Shown in pieces: positions 45,155 through 53,459 of a stretch of DNA of 64,000 bases. The translations under genes were made by a program, and so were the position numbers. The notes below the pieces were generated by a model. It saw only the letters and a program-made list of their open reading frames with translations, was not told the origin of the DNA and did not search any database. Source of the stretch: Neobittarella massiliensis (ex Bilen et al. 2018) (GTDB lineage: Bacteria > Bacillota > Clostridia > Oscillospirales > Ruminococcaceae); contig NZ_OKQO01000001.1 of assembly GCF_900289145.1 (NCBI RefSeq), positions 372,001-436,000 on the forward strand, in the 5' to 3' direction. Position 1 is the first letter of the stretch; each line of letters starts with the position of its first letter.

Positions 45155-45832
45155 ATGAACGCCACTGTGAAAAGCAAACTGCTGGAGGCCTGTCACAAGC
45201 TGCCGGTCTTTATCTTCGGGCCTATGTTCTCGGCTCTGGGGGTGAGCCTGTGTCTTAAGGCGCGGCTGGGTATCGACCCCACCTCGCTGTTTATCGAGGG
45301 CATCTCCAAAGTACTGGGTATGGCCTACTCCAACGCCTCGCTCCTGTATAACGGCACCTTTATCGTGCTGGCCTGCATCATCGCCTGGCGCAACGTATAT
45401 ATCGGTACCGTGCTGGGCGGCATGTTGATGGGGCCGTTCTTAAAGCTGTACGAATTTTTGTTTGCCGGTATAGACCCTATGGTCCTCACCATGTGGCAGC
45501 GGGCGCTGTTTTTCATCCTGGGGCAGACCATCATGTGTGTGGGCATCTCGGTCACGGTGTCGCTGCGCTTTGGCCTGGGTTCTACCGATGCCATCATCTT
45601 TCGCATCATCGACTGGACCGGTTGGCACTACAAGTACCTCAAAATGGCTTTTGACGCCACCTACCTCATTCTGGGGTTCGTCATGGGCGGCGTGCTGGGT
45701 GTGGGCACCGTGCTCAGTGTGCTGTGCACCGGGCCGATGGTGGAGTTTGGGGTCAAGACCATGAACCGCACCGTGCTCAAAGCGCTGCACCTGCAAAATC
45801 CGCTCAACGAGATGCGATCTAAAAAAGAATAG
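45155..45832 (+). CDS. YczE/YyaS/YitT-family membrane protein, copy 2
   Basis: The 225-residue paralogue aligns with copy 1 without gaps over nearly its whole length, with most residues identical. Shared blocks include SLFIEG-SKVLGMAYSNAS, GMLMGPFLK, VSLRFGLGS-DAIIF, TGWHYKYLKM-FDATYL and LQNPLNEM. It differs mainly in the membrane-helix cores and lacks the basic tail. ATG 45155 follows AGAGAGGAAG. Function is unknown; a heteromeric or duplicated transporter is possible. Confidence 0.82.
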   Translation: MNATVKSKLLEACHKLPVFIFGPMFSALGVSLCLKARLGIDPTSLFIEGISKVLGMAYSNASLLYNGTFIVLACIIAWRNVYIGTVLGGMLMGPFLKLYEFLFAGIDPMVLTMWQRALFFILGQTIMCVGISVTVSLRFGLGSTDAIIFRIIDWTGWHYKYLKMAFDATYLILGFVMGGVLGVGTVLSVLCTGPMVEFGVKTMNRTVLKALHLQNPLNEMRSKKE

Positions 45833-45848
45833 CGGCTATCTTCTATAT

Positions 45849-45894
45849 AAAAGAGGTGCCCGGCAGTACCAATGTACCGCCGGGCACCTCTTTT
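45849..45894. terminator. bidirectional terminator after the YczE-like pair
   Basis: Sixteen-base arms (45849-45864, 45879-45894) starting AAAA and ending TTTT. It also serves the minus-strand gene at 45922. Confidence 0.88.
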
Positions 45895-45921
45895 GGCGCA
45901 GCAGTCTGTGCTGCTCTCCCG

Positions 45922-46230
45922 CTAGCTGGTGTAGTCCTCCAACAGGCTCTTGAGCTCCCGCTGCGTGTATACCTCCACGCCTTCGCGCAGCCGCTGCTGC
46001 TCGGTTTGGGGCAGCGTGTCGATGTACACGTCATATAGTTGGGGCTCCTTTTCACCGGGGCTGTATACCGCCAGTTGCCCCTCCACCTGGGTTATGGTGT
46101 AGTGGGGGGAGGCGCCCACCTGCATATCTCCCTTGGCTTGCAGCCATCCTACTGTCATAGAGAATAAAAGGCAGAAGAGCAAAAATGCCGCGGCGGTCAC
46201 GCCGGTGAGGACCATAGTTTTTTTGCGCAT
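45922..46230 (-). CDS. small membrane protein, possibly BofC-like (spore forespore gene)
   Basis: The 102-residue protein has one N-terminal hydrophobic helix (about 6-29) and a small extracytoplasmic domain: YTITQVEGQLAVYSPGE, then YDVYIDTLPQTEQQRL, then VYTQRELKSLLEDY. The domain layout recalls the C-terminal part of BofC, a forespore signalling protein, but that is a pattern-level guess. ATG 46230 follows GAGGTGAT; the upstream frame extension is unconserved. A sigma-F/G-type promoter lies directly before it, which supports a forespore role. Confidence 0.75.
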   Translation of the reverse strand: MRKKTMVLTGVTAAAFLLFCLLFSMTVGWLQAKGDMQVGASPHYTITQVEGQLAVYSPGEKEPQLYDVYIDTLPQTEQQRLREGVEVYTQRELKSLLEDYTS

Positions 46231-46249
46231 AACGATCACCTCGCACTGG

Positions 46250-46279
46250 TAGTATTCTCTTAAATTTCCATGAATATGC
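46250..46279 (-). promoter_or_regulatory. candidate sigma-F/sigma-G (forespore) promoter
   Basis: On the minus strand GCATA (46275-46279), an 18-base spacer and AATACTA (46250-46256). This matches the sigma-G -35 fully and six of seven -10 positions. Confidence 0.55.
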
Positions 46280-46290
46280 TTCGGGGGCAT

Positions 46291-46319
46291 TTAACAAACC
46301 CCGGCAGATATGCTATAAT
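46291..46319 (+). promoter_or_regulatory. sigma-A promoter of the penicillin-binding protein gene
   Basis: TTAACA (46291-46296), a 17-base spacer and TATAAT (46314-46319) with TGC before the -10. The 200-base leader has several GC hairpins with no clear terminator. Confidence 0.78.
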
Positions 46320-46519
46320 GTAACCTGTTCTTGTATACCCAGGCCGCTCTGCGCCCTTTGTCGCGGTCAACCAGTCCAGTGCCCAGATACTGGTCCGGCG
46401 GCGGCCGGGTATCCGGCGCTCGGTTTTTTGCGGTTTTTCCGCCGGGGACTGAGCGGCTGTAAAACAGCGAATTTGCGCTGCATATGTTGCGCCTTAACAC
46501 AAGCAAGGAGGTCGGTTCT

Positions 46520-48982
46520 ATGCCAGACAACAAGCACCTTTCTGGCCCGGACCCCAAAGACCGGGACGAGAAAAAAGCGCTTGCCGCGAATGGGAAGACC
46601 GATAAACAGTCGAAGAAAACCAAAAAACCCAAAAAAGAGGTAAAGCTCAACAAAAAGGGGAAGAAACGGCTGCGCGACCGCACCTGGTTTCGGGTCGTGC
46701 TCTCGATCTTTATGGTCTGCGTGATCGTCGGCTCGGTGGCTGCCACATCTTTTGTGATGTACGTGTTCTCCACCATGAAAGACGACGACCAGCTGCTGGA
46801 CCTCGACAAGGTCAAGCTGCCCTATACCACCATCATTTACGGCCAGGATGCCGCCGGCAACGAGGTGGAGCTCACCCGTCTCGAGAGCGAGTCCAATCGC
46901 ATCTACGTGTCCATCGATCAGATCCCCAAGCACATGCAAAACGCGGTCATCGCCATCGAGGACGAGCGTTTCCGCAGCCATAAAGGCGTGGACTGGAAAC
47001 GCACTATCGCCGCTACCGTCAACGAGATCGTGCCGATCTTCTCCAACCGGCAGGGCGGCAGTACCATCACCCAGCAGCTCATCAAAAATATCACCAACGA
47101 CCGTTCCACCAATGCGCTGGAGGGATATGCCCGAAAAGCGCGCGAGATCTTCCGCGCGCTCAATCTGGAGAAGACCTATTCCAAAGACCGCATTTTAGAG
47201 GCCTATCTCAACACCTTCCACCTGGGCAACGGTACCGACGGCGTGCAGGCGGCGGCCAACCTGTACTTTAATAAAGATATCTCGCAGGTATCCATTGCCG
47301 AGGCGGCCTGTCTGGCCGGTATCACCCAGGCGCCGTCGGCCTACGATCCGTTTACAAATCCTGAGGCCAATAAAAAGCGCCAGTTACAGGTGCTGGCTAA
47401 AATGTACGAGCTCGAGTTCATCACCAAAGAGGAGTACGAGGCAGCCAAGAACGAGGAACTGGTGTTCAATACTGCCGCTGCCAATCAGGGCACCAAGATC
47501 GAGAGCTACTATGTAGACTATGTGATCGAGCAGGTCTCCGACGATCTGGAAAAACTGGGCTATTCCGAAGAAGACGCCATCAGCCTCATCTACACCGGCG
47601 GCCTGCGCATCCACACGCCCATGGATACCTCGGTACAGAGTTATCTGGAGTCCTACTACCAGGACGATTCCAACTTCCCCTCCGACCCGGGCCGTAACTT
47701 GGGTGAAGAGCCCCAGTCGGCGGCGGTGGTCATGGATGTCAACGGCAACATCGTCGGTATGGTCGGCGGACGCGGAGTCAAAGAGACCAACCGCGGCTTT
47801 AACCGGGCAGTCAGTCCGCGCCCACCGGGATCTTCCATCAAGCCCATCGCCTCTTATGGGCCGGCTATCGACAGAGATCTTGTCAACTGGTCCACTATCT
47901 TAGAAGATCAGCCGGTGCGCGGAAACTGGCCCAAAAACTACTACAACGCCTACCGGGGCAAAATGACAGTAGAAGAAGGGCTGAAGAAGTCTGTCAATAC
48001 CTTGGCTGTCCGTGTGCTGCAAAAGGTGGGTATCACCGAGTCATTTCAGCACCTGCGCGATAACCTGGGGGTCACCACGTTGGCGGAGGAAGATGACCCG
48101 TCTGGTGTGAGCGACTATACCGAGAGTTCGCTGGGCTTGGGTGGCATGGCCTACGGTATCTCGCCGCTGGAGATGGCTGCCGCCTATGTGCCGTTTACCA
48201 CTGGCGGCGTGTACTATCAGCCCCGCTGCTACACCAAAGTGGAAGACCAGTTTGGCAACTCGCTGCTGGATAAGTCTAACCCGACCACTAAACAGGCCCT
48301 GTCGCCGGCCGGCGCCAAGGTCATGAACCAGATGTTGCAGCAGGTGCTGCGCGCTGGCGGCACCGCCTCGGGCTACGGTTTCGGCTATCAGCCCCAGGGC
48401 GGCAAGACCGGTACCAGTACCGATGAAGACGGCTATGCGCACGATATCTGGTTCGTCGGTTTCTCGCCATACTATGTCACCAGCGTGTGGTGGGGTTACG
48501 ATTTCGACACCAATTTGAACGAGGATGGCTATGTGCCCGCCGGCGTCTGGCAGGATGTCATGGGCCACATCCACGAGGGGCTGGCCTATAAAGACTTCCC
48601 CTCAGCCAGCGGTGTCACCACCCGCACCTACTGCGTCAAGAGCGGCAAGCTCGCCAGCGACACCTGTAAGGAAAAGGCGACCGGTTGGTACAAGACATCC
48701 AATGTGCCCACCGAGACCTGTGACGGCACCGAGTGCCTGACCGATGAGGAGAAAAAGCAGAAAGAGGAAGAGGAGAAGAAGAAAAAGCAGGAGGAGGAAG
48801 AGGCCTCCCGCTCGGCCAGTATCTCCGCCTCCAAATCTGCCTCCATCTCCCGCGAGGAAGAGGAGAATAAGAATTCGTCCTCGGCCTCCTCATCCAATTC
48901 CTCCTCGGGCAGCACGCCGTCAAACGGATCTTCCAGCAGCTCTTCGTCAGGTACGACTACCAAAAATAAAACTGCCTCCTGA
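46520..48982 (+). CDS. class A penicillin-binding protein 1A
   Basis: The protein polymerises and cross-links peptidoglycan. The 820 residues begin with a Lys-rich cytosolic tail (1-55) and one membrane helix (about 58-84). The GT51 glycosyltransferase domain follows, with the catalytic Glu in AIEDERFRSHKG, then QGGSTITQQL. The transpeptidase domain has SSIK (Ser-x-x-Lys), SVN and KTGTS. The C-terminus (about 735-820) is low-complexity, rich in Glu, Lys and Ser. ATG 46520 is eight bases from AAGGAGG. It is transcribed from its own promoter and ends at a terminator. Confidence 0.95.
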   Translation: MPDNKHLSGPDPKDRDEKKALAANGKTDKQSKKTKKPKKEVKLNKKGKKRLRDRTWFRVVLSIFMVCVIVGSVAATSFVMYVFSTMKDDDQLLDLDKVKLPYTTIIYGQDAAGNEVELTRLESESNRIYVSIDQIPKHMQNAVIAIEDERFRSHKGVDWKRTIAATVNEIVPIFSNRQGGSTITQQLIKNITNDRSTNALEGYARKAREIFRALNLEKTYSKDRILEAYLNTFHLGNGTDGVQAAANLYFNKDISQVSIAEAACLAGITQAPSAYDPFTNPEANKKRQLQVLAKMYELEFITKEEYEAAKNEELVFNTAAANQGTKIESYYVDYVIEQVSDDLEKLGYSEEDAISLIYTGGLRIHTPMDTSVQSYLESYYQDDSNFPSDPGRNLGEEPQSAAVVMDVNGNIVGMVGGRGVKETNRGFNRAVSPRPPGSSIKPIASYGPAIDRDLVNWSTILEDQPVRGNWPKNYYNAYRGKMTVEEGLKKSVNTLAVRVLQKVGITESFQHLRDNLGVTTLAEEDDPSGVSDYTESSLGLGGMAYGISPLEMAAAYVPFTTGGVYYQPRCYTKVEDQFGNSLLDKSNPTTKQALSPAGAKVMNQMLQQVLRAGGTASGYGFGYQPQGGKTGTSTDEDGYAHDIWFVGFSPYYVTSVWWGYDFDTNLNEDGYVPAGVWQDVMGHIHEGLAYKDFPSASGVTTRTYCVKSGKLASDTCKEKATGWYKTSNVPTETCDGTECLTDEEKKQKEEEEKKKKQEEEEASRSASISASKSASISREEEENKNSSSASSSNSSSGSTPSNGSSSSSSSGTTTKNKTAS

Positions 48983-49004
48983 CAGGGGTCAATCCGTCCA
49001 ATAT

Positions 49005-49044
49005 AAAAGTCCCGGGCCGCAGATAGTGCGGCCCGGGACTTTTC
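49005..49044 (+). terminator. intrinsic terminator after the penicillin-binding protein gene
   Basis: A sixteen-base stem starting AAAAGTCCCGGG and its complement ending CTTTT (49005-49020, 49028-49043). Confidence 0.85.
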
Positions 49045-49158
49045 CTATTTGATATAAGTATGCACCGCACTAGTTGCACAAAAAATATCCCCGGAGAATA
49101 ACGTTTTTTGCCAATAGAGAGAAGGTGACAGAATCGCTCTGATTTTGTCGCTGGTCAG

Positions 49159-49212
49159 TTGCAAAGGAATGGTAGAAGTGGTACTATTGTTTCTGTCAGA
49201 AAAACAATAGTA
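49159..49212 (+). promoter_or_regulatory. promoter and overlapping operator-like inverted repeat of the threonine operon
   Basis: TTGCAA (49159-49164), a 17-base spacer and TACTAT (49182-49187). Eleven-base perfect arms TACTATTGTTT (49182-49192) and AAACAATAGTA (49202-49212) start on the -10 box and span the expected transcript start. This is where a repressor would block RNA polymerase. Confidence 0.7.
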
Positions 49213-49228
49213 TATGGGGGACGGACGA

Positions 49229-49669
49229 ATGCGCGATTTGCCAAAGTTTTTGCTGGTAGAGACTACCGCCCTGCCGGGGGTATACCCCAAGGTGGTGGAG
49301 GCCAAAGAGCTGATCGCCCAAGGCGCGGTCAAGAGTTCTTCCGAGGCGGTCAAGCGGGTGGGCATCTCCCGCAGCGCCTTTTACAAGTACAAAGACCGGG
49401 TCTTTCGCCCGGCCAAAGACGCGCGGCAGCTGTGCACCTACTCTTTCTCGCTCAAAGACGAGCCGGGGGTGCTCTCTCAGCTCATCAACACAGTGACCGG
49501 CTGCGGGGTGAATATTCTCACCATCAACCAGTCCATCCCCATTGATTCAGTGGCGCCGGTGACCATTTCTTTTCGCATGGACGGCGAATCGGTCAGCTTA
49601 GAACAGCTGGAGCGGGAGATCGGCAAGCTCGGCGGCATCGTCGAGATCAAACGACTGTTAGGAGAGTGA
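49229..49669 (+). CDS. ACT-domain protein (UPF0735/PheB-like)
   Basis: The 146-residue protein has an N-terminal helical segment with a helix-turn-helix look (KELIAQGAVKSSSEAVKRVGISRSAFYKYKD split across two helices). A C-terminal ACT domain follows (FSLKDEPGVLSQLINTVTG, then VNILTINQSIPI). ACT domains bind amino acids. With the putative DNA-binding half, it may be the amino-acid-responsive regulator of its own operon. ATG 49229 follows GGGGGA; ATG 49214 is in frame without a site. Its stop nearly abuts hom. Confidence 0.87.
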   Translation: MRDLPKFLLVETTALPGVYPKVVEAKELIAQGAVKSSSEAVKRVGISRSAFYKYKDRVFRPAKDARQLCTYSFSLKDEPGVLSQLINTVTGCGVNILTINQSIPIDSVAPVTISFRMDGESVSLEQLEREIGKLGGIVEIKRLLGE

Positions 49670-49674
49670 ACGCA

Positions 49675-50910
49675 TTGGTACAGGTAGCGATCATCGGGTA
49701 CGGCACGGTGGGCTCCGGCGTGGCAGAGGTCATAGAGCGCAACGCTGAGAGCATCGCCAAAAAGGCCGGCCAAAAAATAGAGGTCAAATACATCTGTGAT
49801 ATCCGCGACTTCACAGACGACCCCAATCAGGATAAGCTCATTAAAGACTTTTCTATCATCTTAAACGACCCCGATATCTCGGTGGTGGTGGAGTCTATCG
49901 GCGGCCTCAAGCCCGCCTATCAGTTTGTAAAAGACAGCCTGCTGGCACACAAGAGTGTCGTCACCTCCAACAAAGAGCTGGTGGCCACCAAGGGCTGGGA
50001 GCTTTTAAAGATCGCCAGAGAGCAGGGGGTCAACTTTCTGTTCGAGGCCAGCGTGGGCGGCGGTACCCCCATCATCCGCCCCATGCACCAGTGCCTGGCC
50101 GCCAACCAGTTCGACGAGATCGCCGGCATCTTAAACGGCACTACCAACTTCATGCTCACCAAAATGGCCAGAGAGGGCCTCTCCTTCGACGAGGCGCTGG
50201 CGCGGGCCCAGCAGCTGGGCTATGCCGAGACCATCGACCCCTCCGCCGACGTCGACGGTCACGACTGCTGCCGCAAGATCTGCATCTTGGCTTCGCTGGC
50301 CTTTGGGCGGCACATCTTCCCCGACCAGGTGCCCACCAGCGGCATCCGCACCGTCACCACCGAAGATATCGCCCTGGCTGGCCAGTTGGGCTATGCGATC
50401 AAACTTATCGGGCGGGCCAAAAAGCAGGAGGATGGCCGCGTGTTTATCGAGGTGTGCCCCGCTCTGGTCGACCGCGCCAGCCAGCTCTCCACGGTAGACG
50501 ATGTGTTTAACGGTATACTGGTGCGCTCCGATATGCTGGGCGACGTGCTGTTTTACGGCCGCGGCGCCGGTAAACTGCCCACCGCCAGCGCGGTGGTGGC
50601 CGATATCATCGACACAGTGCGCAGCGAGAACATCCACCAGTCGCTGTACTGGGAAAAGGTGGACGAGGACTTCTTGCAGGACGCCGCGCAGGATGTGTGC
50701 GGCCACTATCTGCGGGTGGCCTGCACCGACACCGCCAAGGTGCTGGAGGTAGCCGAGCTGGTGTTTGGACAACTGGGTCGCTGCGAGAGCTGTGGGGCGT
50801 ACACCGCCTTTGTCACCGCCGAGCAGTCGCAGCGCGATTTCGAGAACGCCCGCGACAAGCTGGCCGCGCTGCTTCCGGTAGAAAACTGTATGAAAGTCAT
50901 GCCCTATTAG
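49675..50910 (+). CDS. hom: homoserine dehydrogenase
   Basis: The enzyme reduces aspartate semialdehyde to homoserine with NAD(P)H, the branch point to threonine and methionine. The 411 residues have the nucleotide-binding GYGTVGSGVAEVIE, the catalytic GGTPIIRPM, the LNGTTNFML signature and a C-terminal ACT domain for threonine feedback. TTG 49675 was preferred: it is ten bases after GGAG, whereas GTG 49666 lies on top of that site. It sits second in an ACT-hom-thrB-lysC operon. Confidence 0.95.
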   Translation: MVQVAIIGYGTVGSGVAEVIERNAESIAKKAGQKIEVKYICDIRDFTDDPNQDKLIKDFSIILNDPDISVVVESIGGLKPAYQFVKDSLLAHKSVVTSNKELVATKGWELLKIAREQGVNFLFEASVGGGTPIIRPMHQCLAANQFDEIAGILNGTTNFMLTKMAREGLSFDEALARAQQLGYAETIDPSADVDGHDCCRKICILASLAFGRHIFPDQVPTSGIRTVTTEDIALAGQLGYAIKLIGRAKKQEDGRVFIEVCPALVDRASQLSTVDDVFNGILVRSDMLGDVLFYGRGAGKLPTASAVVADIIDTVRSENIHQSLYWEKVDEDFLQDAAQDVCGHYLRVACTDTAKVLEVAELVFGQLGRCESCGAYTAFVTAEQSQRDFENARDKLAALLPVENCMKVMPY

Positions 50911-50958
50911 TCGGCAGTGTCGGCTGGGGCCACAAAACGCAAAAGGATATGATTTGAT

Positions 50959-51882
50959 ATGATAAAAGTCACCGTCCCCGCCACCAGTGCCAACATCGGC
51001 GCCGGGTTCGATTCGCTGGGTCTGGCGCTGGGCATGCACAACACCATCTATTTAAAAGAGGCGCAGGGCCCGGACATCGCCTCGCTGGATGGGGTGCGGG
51101 TGCCCACCGGCGAAAAAAATCTCATCTATCAAACGGTGAAAGATCTGTATAACAGGTGTGGTCGGTCCTTTCCCGGCCTGTACATCCGGCAGCAAAACAC
51201 CATCCCCATGACCCGGGGCCTGGGCAGCTCCTCGGCCTGTATCGTCGGGGGCCTTCTGGGGGGCAATGCACTGCTGGGGCAGCCCTTTACCACCGATGAA
51301 CTGGTGGATATGGCCGCGCACATGGAGGGCCACCCCGACAACTCCACCCCGGCCATACTGGGGGGGTTCGTGGCGGCGGTACTGGAAGACGAGCACGTGT
51401 TCTATGTCAAAAAAGATCTGGACAGCAGCCTGCACTTCGTGGCCTTTATTCCCGACTTCGCCCTCAAAACAGAAGAGGCACGGGCAGCGCTGCCGGCCAC
51501 AGTCAGCCACAAAGATGCGGTGTACAATCTGTCGCGGGCAGCGCTGATGGCCACGTCCATCTGCACCGGCAAGCTCGATAACATCCGGGTCGCCGCTGGC
51601 GACCGGCTGCACCAGCCCTACCGGCTGGGCCTCATTCCCGGCGGGGATGGCATCTTCGATGCCGCATACAGTGAAGGGGCTCTGGCGGTATTCGTCAGTG
51701 GCGCCGGCCCCACCATTTTGGCGCTGGTAGATGGCGGCGATACCGGCTTTTGTCAGCGGGTACAGGCGCGTATCAGCCAAAATGAACAGACGGCGCGCTT
51801 TGCCCTGACTCGGCTCACACCAGATAATCGGGGCGCCTATGTCCAGCAGCTGGATGATACCTTTTTACCGGCAGCGGAATAG
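50959..51882 (+). CDS. thrB: homoserine kinase
   Basis: ThrB phosphorylates homoserine for threonine synthesis. The 307 residues show the GHMP kinase layout: PATSANIGAGFDSLGLALG at the N-terminus, the ATP-binding TRGLGSSSACIVGGLLG and the C-terminal AVFVSGAGPTILAL. ATG 50959 lies eleven bases after AAAAGGAT. The matching threonine synthase (thrC) is not in the window. The gene follows hom by 48 bases and precedes lysC by 60. Confidence 0.95.
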   Translation: MIKVTVPATSANIGAGFDSLGLALGMHNTIYLKEAQGPDIASLDGVRVPTGEKNLIYQTVKDLYNRCGRSFPGLYIRQQNTIPMTRGLGSSSACIVGGLLGGNALLGQPFTTDELVDMAAHMEGHPDNSTPAILGGFVAAVLEDEHVFYVKKDLDSSLHFVAFIPDFALKTEEARAALPATVSHKDAVYNLSRAALMATSICTGKLDNIRVAAGDRLHQPYRLGLIPGGDGIFDAAYSEGALAVFVSGAGPTILALVDGGDTGFCQRVQARISQNEQTARFALTRLTPDNRGAYVQQLDDTFLPAAE

Positions 51883-51942
51883 AATGGATTGCAGTGTCTG
51901 CACGTTTGCCGCTCAGAAAAGCAGAAAATAGGGGGTTCTTTT

Positions 51943-53151
51943 ATGGGTTTAGTAGTACAGAAGTTCGGCGGCAGCTCGGTCCGAGACGCCGAGCGGCTCA
52001 GAAATGTCGCCAACCTGGTGACCGATACATATAAGCAGGGCAACGATGTGGTGGTGGTGGTCTCTGCTCAGGGCGATACCACCGACGACCTCATCGCAAA
52101 GGCCGCCGAGATCAATCCCGACGCCTCCAAGCGCGAGATGGATATGCTGCTGGCTACCGGCGAGCAGATCAGCTGTTCGCTGCTGGCTATGGCCATCGAA
52201 AAGCTGGGCTTCCCGGTGGTGTCGCTCACCGGCTGGCAGGCCGGCTTCCTCACCACCAGCGCCTACTCCAACGCCCGCATCCGCCGCATCAACACCGAGC
52301 GGCTGCAGACTGAGCTGGATAAGCGCAACATCGTTATCGTGGCGGGGTTCCAGGGCCTCAACCGGTACGACAACATCACCACCCTGGGCCGCGGCGGCTC
52401 CGACACTTCCGCCGTGGCACTGGCGGCGTCCCTCTCGGCCGATACCTGCCAGATCTACACCGATGTGGACGGCGTGTATACCGCCGATCCGCGCAAGGTG
52501 AAAAACGCCAAAAAATTAGACGAGATCTCCTTTGACGAGATGTTGGAGCTGGCCACCCTGGGTGCCCAGGTCCTGCACAACCGCTCGGTGGAGATGGCGA
52601 AAAAATACGGGGTACAGATCGAGGTGCTCTCCAGTTTAGAGCGGGTACCGGGCACCATCGTTAAGGAGGATGTTGAAGTGGAAAAAATGCTCATCAAAGG
52701 CGTGGCCAAAGACGAAAATGTGGTGCGTGTCAGCGTAGTGGGGGTCAAAGACGAGCCGGGTATCGCCCACAAGATCTTCTCGCTGCTGGCCAAGCATAAA
52801 GTCAACGTCGACATCATCCTGCAGACCCCGCCGGTCGACGGCCTGCAGGCCATCAGCTTTACCGTCAGCGAAGATCAGAAAGAGGAGACGCTGGCCGTTT
52901 TACAGCGGCACAGCCACCGCTTCCCCGGCGCCGAGATCCGCTGCGAAGACGGCATCGCCAAGGTCTCTATCGTGGGGGCGGGCATGCAGTCGAACCCCGG
53001 CGTGGCCGCCACCATGTTTGAGGCGCTGGCCGAGGCCAATATCAACATCAAAATGATCTCCACCAGCGAGATCAAGATCTCGGTCATCATCGACGAGGAC
53101 GACGCCGACCGGGCCGTCAGCGCCATCCACGGGGCTTTTTTCGACGAATAA
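51943..53151 (+). CDS. lysC: aspartate kinase
   Basis: Aspartokinase makes aspartyl phosphate, the first step to lysine, threonine and methionine. The 402-residue protein has the N-terminal VVQKFGGSSVRDAERL, TLGRGGSDTSAVALAA, the YTDVDGVYTADPR motif and two C-terminal ACT domains (VVGVKDEPGIAHKIFSLLA; MISTSEIKISVII). This is the Bacillus LysC type. ATG 51943 follows a G-rich site; the frame extends upstream without family sequence. It closes the operon before a terminator. Confidence 0.95.
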   Translation: MGLVVQKFGGSSVRDAERLRNVANLVTDTYKQGNDVVVVVSAQGDTTDDLIAKAAEINPDASKREMDMLLATGEQISCSLLAMAIEKLGFPVVSLTGWQAGFLTTSAYSNARIRRINTERLQTELDKRNIVIVAGFQGLNRYDNITTLGRGGSDTSAVALAASLSADTCQIYTDVDGVYTADPRKVKNAKKLDEISFDEMLELATLGAQVLHNRSVEMAKKYGVQIEVLSSLERVPGTIVKEDVEVEKMLIKGVAKDENVVRVSVVGVKDEPGIAHKIFSLLAKHKVNVDIILQTPPVDGLQAISFTVSEDQKEETLAVLQRHSHRFPGAEIRCEDGIAKVSIVGAGMQSNPGVAATMFEALAEANINIKMISTSEIKISVIIDEDDADRAVSAIHGAFFDE

Positions 53152-53165
53152 ATAACACCTTTTCA

Positions 53166-53200
53166 AAAAGACAGCGGCAGAAAAACTGCCGCTGTCTTTT
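53166..53200 (+). terminator. intrinsic terminator of the threonine operon
   Basis: A 15-base stem starting AAAAGACAGCGG with its complement, loop AAAAA, ending in TTTT. Confidence 0.88.
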
Positions 53201-53207
53201 GCCGCTC

Positions 53208-53236
53208 TTTTAACTGTGCCGCTTTTTTGCTATAAT
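53208..53236 (+). promoter_or_regulatory. sigma-A promoter of the M16 peptidase pair
   Basis: TATAAT (53231-53236) with TGC before it. A weak TTTTAA (53208-53213) stands 17 bases upstream. Confidence 0.65.
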
Positions 53237-53459
53237 AACAGATAGCTGCCGCACAGCGCCGGTATAGGTCCGGTGCCGCCGCGGGCAGAATACAGCAGAT
53301 GTACGCTGTCGTGTGCCTGTCCGCAGATGCTCTGCAATGTGTAATGTGTACCGTGTGCCCAGCGTCCAGTGAAAAGGCCGGCAGCGCATACGGCACACGG
53401 TAGTCGGCCACGAAAATATATGCGGCGCCTACACCTGGGCCCGCCGAAAAGGAAGATCT
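53237..53459 (+). other. 223-base leader of the M16 peptidase genes
   Basis: This leader holds no gene I can support. It has a long-range perfect inverted repeat, TACCGTGTGCC (53349-53359) with its complement (53392-53402), that would fold the region before the start codon. The whole gap 53152-53459 otherwise holds only the terminator and promoter listed. Confidence 0.55.

Noticed and set aside
49046-49228. T-box or leader-peptide attenuator before the threonine operon
   Set aside because: The promoter is only about 50 bases from the start codon and no T-box core sequence or terminator is present.
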